64,000 nucleotides of DNA, taken from positions 124,001-188,000 of the forward strand of contig NZ_VRYH01000005.1 of assembly GCF_008079445.1 (NCBI RefSeq), given 5' to 3'. Origin of the DNA: Aidingimonas lacisalsi (GTDB lineage: Bacteria > Pseudomonadota > Gammaproteobacteria > Pseudomonadales > Halomonadaceae). The notes below the pieces were generated by a model. That model was not told the origin of the DNA and did no database searches. It saw only the letters and a list, made by a program, of their open reading frames with translations. Of this stretch, positions 61,431 through 64,000 are shown in pieces (positions within the stretch are counted from its first letter, which is position 1; each line of letters starts with the position of its first letter). A program made the position numbers and the translations under genes.

Positions 61431-61985
61431 TCAGGTCGTGACCGGTTCTGGAGCGGCATTCAGTTCAGCATAAAGTTGCGGGTAGGCCTCTTGTAGTTGC
61501 TCCAGTTTGACGGAGGCACCCTCCGGCAAGGCATTGGCCAGACGTTGCAGATCTGCCTCGTCGAAATGCTCATGAATCAGAGGAAACAGCGATTGCCGTT
61601 CTTCACGAAGATAAGCACGATGCGCATCAAGGTATGCCTTGAGATCGTCGGCAAATCGATCCATGGGTATCACTGCATCCATCAGGATCATGTCGATATC
61701 CTGGGACAAACGCATCAACCGCTCATGAAGCGCCTTGTAGTCATCCGCCAGGCGGCGACTCAATTCAACGGATTGCGGCGCTTTGGCAGATAGTTGCTCA
61801 CTGCAGATACGCTCCAGAGGTACAGTAAAGTCATCCATGTAATCGAGAATGTAATCAACGACCTCGCGAACCAATTGAAAGTCGGGACGCTCACCGGCGG
61901 CAAGCGTCTTGTGCTTGAGTTGAAGCACATGCAACAGACGCGCCATGTTGGCATGATCCAGACGCAGTTGGGTCAACATCGGCAT
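61431..61985 (-). CDS. Hemerythrin domain protein
   Basis: The 184-residue protein starts at the ATG at 61985 with GAGGAGG upstream; in-frame sequence before it is not conserved. It is an all-helical protein with the hemerythrin-like pattern of His and Glu residues (LRLDHANMARLLHVL, DFTVPLERI, HRAYLREERQSLFPLIHEHFDEADL). Two irons, oxygen or redox sensing are expected of the family. The partner process is unknown. It is convergent with umuC with an 18-bp gap. Confidence 0.85.
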   Translation of the reverse strand: MPMLTQLRLDHANMARLLHVLQLKHKTLAAGERPDFQLVREVVDYILDYMDDFTVPLERICSEQLSAKAPQSVELSRRLADDYKALHERLMRLSQDIDMILMDAVIPMDRFADDLKAYLDAHRAYLREERQSLFPLIHEHFDEADLQRLANALPEGASVKLEQLQEAYPQLYAELNAAPEPVTT

Positions 61986-62154
61986 CACAGAGCCTCCTCT
62001 GCAGTCGAAGGCGAATGTCAGTATGTCATTGGATTCGCCACCGGGGCCTCGGTTCAATGGCCATGAGTCAGTCAGGATGGGTTGAATCGTAAGGATAGAC
62101 CCTAACGGCGCCGCCGTCGCGTTATTCAATTTTATCAAATGATTTCAAGGTATT

Positions 62155-63486
62155 ATGGATCTTTTCAGCCACCATCAGTCACAAGACAGCGCGCCGCTGG
62201 CCTACCGTATGCGGCCCCGGCGATTGACGGACTATATCGGCCAACAGGCGCTGGTCGGGCCGGACAAACCTCTCCGTCGAATGGCGGAAACGGCAGCCGT
62301 ACGTTCCATGATCCTGTGGGGACCTCCGGGAGTCGGCAAGACGACACTGGCGGAAATCCTGGCCAACGAATCGGAGGCCGAACTGGAGCATCTGTCCGCG
62401 GTGATGGCGGGTGTCAAAGAGATTCGTGCCGCAGTGGAGCGGGCGCGTTTCGCACAATCCCAAGGGCGTAGCACACTGCTCTTCCTCGACGAAATCCACC
62501 GTCTCAACAAGAGCCAACAGGACGCTCTGTTACCCCACGTGGAATCGGGGCTACTGACCCTGATCGGCGCCACGACTGAAAATCCGTCGTTCGAGGTCAA
62601 TTCGGCCCTACTGTCTCGCGCACGCGTTTATGTACTCAAGGCACTCGATGAATCGGAGTTGCTCGAGGTCATGCACCAGGCTCTGAAAGACGACGAACGC
62701 GGTCTCGGCAAACGACGGATTCATGTTGACGATGAGGTGCTGGCCAAACTTGCACGCGCCGCCGACGGCGATGCACGCCGCGCGCTGGGCTTACTGGAAA
62801 CGGCATGCGACTTTACGACCACCGAGGAACACGGTGAACGACTATCGGACGACGCCATCGCGGATGTCATCGGTCATCGCGCCAGTGCATTCGACAAACA
62901 GGGAGATCACTACTACGACCTGCTATCGGCCATCCACAAGTCGGTCCGTTCATCGCGCCCCGATGCCGCCCTGCTTTACATGGCCCAGTTCATTCAGGGT
63001 GGCGGCGACCCGCTGGATGTCATCAGGCGCTTGTCGGCCATTGCCTCGGAGGATGTTGGTAACGCCGACCCCCGCGCCCTGCCGTTGGTGATAGCCGCCT
63101 GGGATGCGTTCCTGCGTTTAGGCGACTATGAAGGACAGCGTGCTATCGCCCACGCCGCCATCCACTTGGCGGTTGCTCCCAAGAGCAATGCCATCGATCA
63201 GGCCTGGAACGCGGCGAAAGCGTTTGTCACCGAGCATCCTGACCTCGAGGTTCCCACCTACCTGCGCAATGCACCGACCAAACTGATGGCCGAACTGGGC
63301 CATGGTGAAGGCTACCGTTACGCTCACAACGAACCAAACGGCTACCCCGCAGGTAGCGGACATGACTGCTGGCCTGACGGGACCCCGAAAGCCGCCTTCT
63401 ATACCCCCAGTGACCATGGGCAAGAAGCGCGCTTCAAACAGATCATGGAGTGGCGGGCAACACTGGATAGTCAAGCGGATGAGTGA
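62155..63486 (+). CDS. rarA: Replication-associated recombination protein A
   Basis: The 443-residue AAA+ ATPase has Walker A GPPGVGKTT at about residue 56, FLDEIHRLNKSQQDALLPHVESG, the TENPSFEVNSALLSR arginine-finger region, and a RarA-type C-terminal part with ASEDVGNADPRAL. It acts at stalled forks and helps control recombination. It is convergent with lolA; in E. coli the two genes point the same way. Confidence 0.95.
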   Translation: MDLFSHHQSQDSAPLAYRMRPRRLTDYIGQQALVGPDKPLRRMAETAAVRSMILWGPPGVGKTTLAEILANESEAELEHLSAVMAGVKEIRAAVERARFAQSQGRSTLLFLDEIHRLNKSQQDALLPHVESGLLTLIGATTENPSFEVNSALLSRARVYVLKALDESELLEVMHQALKDDERGLGKRRIHVDDEVLAKLARAADGDARRALGLLETACDFTTTEEHGERLSDDAIADVIGHRASAFDKQGDHYYDLLSAIHKSVRSSRPDAALLYMAQFIQGGGDPLDVIRRLSAIASEDVGNADPRALPLVIAAWDAFLRLGDYEGQRAIAHAAIHLAVAPKSNAIDQAWNAAKAFVTEHPDLEVPTYLRNAPTKLMAELGHGEGYRYAHNEPNGYPAGSGHDCWPDGTPKAAFYTPSDHGQEARFKQIMEWRATLDSQADE

Positions 63487-63545
63487 GACACCGGGTCGGT
63501 GCGACGAGCGGTACCGCAAGCCCCAACCCGGTGCCGGTCACGTGA

Positions 63546-64000
63546 TCATTCACTCTCGCGAATCACGTCCACTCCGTCGGGGATGTCGAATTCAAAGTGC
63601 GAGTCATCGATATTGGCATTGACCTGGATCGAAGAAAACTCGATCGCCGTACGCTGACCTGTGCTGTCGGTCATTTCCAGCATGGTCAGACGCTCGTCGC
63701 CATCGAAAGCCATGGACAACTCCTCGAACAACGTATCGGCGGTCTGCGGTGTCAGCGTGAAGACATCGTGTCCCTCCTGTTGCTGATAGTCCACGTCATA
63801 ACTATCAGTCAGATCCGACGCGTCACCGGAAAGCAGCAACGCCGGTGTGTGAGTAATACGCTGATCCAGGCCTCGAACCGTCACCTGCTCCAGATCGGGG
63901 TCGTAAAGATAGACGTCCTCGCCATCCGAAACGACTTCCTGCCGGTAGGGGGCATTTACCTCCCACCGGAACTGGCCAGGTCGCGACAGCCACATGCGGC
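63546..64000 (-). CDS. lolA: Outer-membrane lipoprotein carrier LolA, C-terminal part (5' end outside window)
   Basis: The frame is open to the right edge and gives about 150 residues matching the later part of LolA: LSRPGQFRWEVNAPYRQEVVSDGEDVYLYDPDLEQVTVRGLDQRITHTPALLLSGD. The rest is an all-beta half-barrel. LolA carries lipoproteins across the periplasm from LolCDE to LolB. The signal peptide and first strands lie beyond the window. Confidence 0.9.
   Translation of the reverse strand, partial: RMWLSRPGQFRWEVNAPYRQEVVSDGEDVYLYDPDLEQVTVRGLDQRITHTPALLLSGDASDLTDSYDVDYQQQEGHDVFTLTPQTADTLFEELSMAFDGDERLTMLEMTDSTGQRTAIEFSSIQVNANIDDSHFEFDIPDGVDVIRESE

Overview
The window is a 64 kb piece of a moderately high-GC gammaproteobacterial chromosome. 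Gene content and order point to a Halomonadaceae-type organism (Halomonas, Kushneria or Salinicola relatives); this is inferred from protein character, not from a database search. Typical features are ffs/dnaX/ybaB/recR, rnd-ycgL-ycgN, pldA next to yqjD/yqjE/yqjK-like genes, the 180-kDa NAD glutamate dehydrogenase, rmf near pyrD, trmA near murI, and a PsrA-type operator upstream of fadD. Coding density is high, and many adjacent genes share ATGA or TGATG overlaps.

Layout. 0-5.4 kb: 5' part of hrpA, fadD, and a three-gene operon (membrane protein, VWA protein, YafJ-type amidotransferase). 5.4-8.2 kb: oligopeptidase B-like peptidase and a secreted glycine-rich protein. 8.4-13.3 kb: rnd-ycgL-ycgN and dnaX-ybaB-recR. 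13.4-15.2 kb: a compact phage-like regulatory block (XRE repressor, divergent Ner/Nlp protein, DUF2201-like protein) lying between dnaX and its usual upstream neighbour, the 4.5S RNA gene at 15.3-15.4 kb. 15.6-19 kb: an ATP-grasp protein paired with a large uncharacterised protein that has a possible Cys-His-Asn triad. 19-29.6 kb: AbrB-like membrane protein, TlyA, PldA, the Yqj trio, a BaiN-like flavoprotein, a two-gene RND efflux system, and small proteins. 29.6-31.8 kb: a patchy accessory stretch with a cytochrome c remnant and an AT-richer coiled-coil membrane protein. 31.8-40.5 kb: GNAT, an RsbQ-like hydrolase plus PAS-GGDEF pair, peroxiredoxin, pirin, YcaC, tRNA-Ser, nitroreductase, QueF, and the YadG/YadH ABC exporter.

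40.6-41.8 kb holds the most unusual DNA in the window. It has two tandem copies of a tRNA-Glu/tRNA-Gly pair, each followed on the minus strand by a tandem array of about 82-bp repeats that carry a modified copy of the tRNA-Gly 3' end. 41.9-51.6 kb: msrB, an RbgA-like GTPase, an AlaA-like aminotransferase, htpX (behind a good sigma-32 promoter match), pdxB, a WGR protein, a glutaredoxin-like protein, rlmKL, rmf and pyrD. 51.7-59.5 kb: gdhB, trmA, murI and a LysR regulator. 59.6-64 kb: a LexA-boxed umuDC pair in which UmuD lacks both catalytic residues, a hemerythrin-like protein, rarA, and the 3' part of lolA.

Best candidates for something undescribed: the tRNA-derived repeat arrays, the ATP-grasp/papain-like pair, the catalytically empty UmuD, the phage-type regulatory block with a degenerate HAAYH site, and the RsbQ-like/PAS-GGDEF signalling pair.
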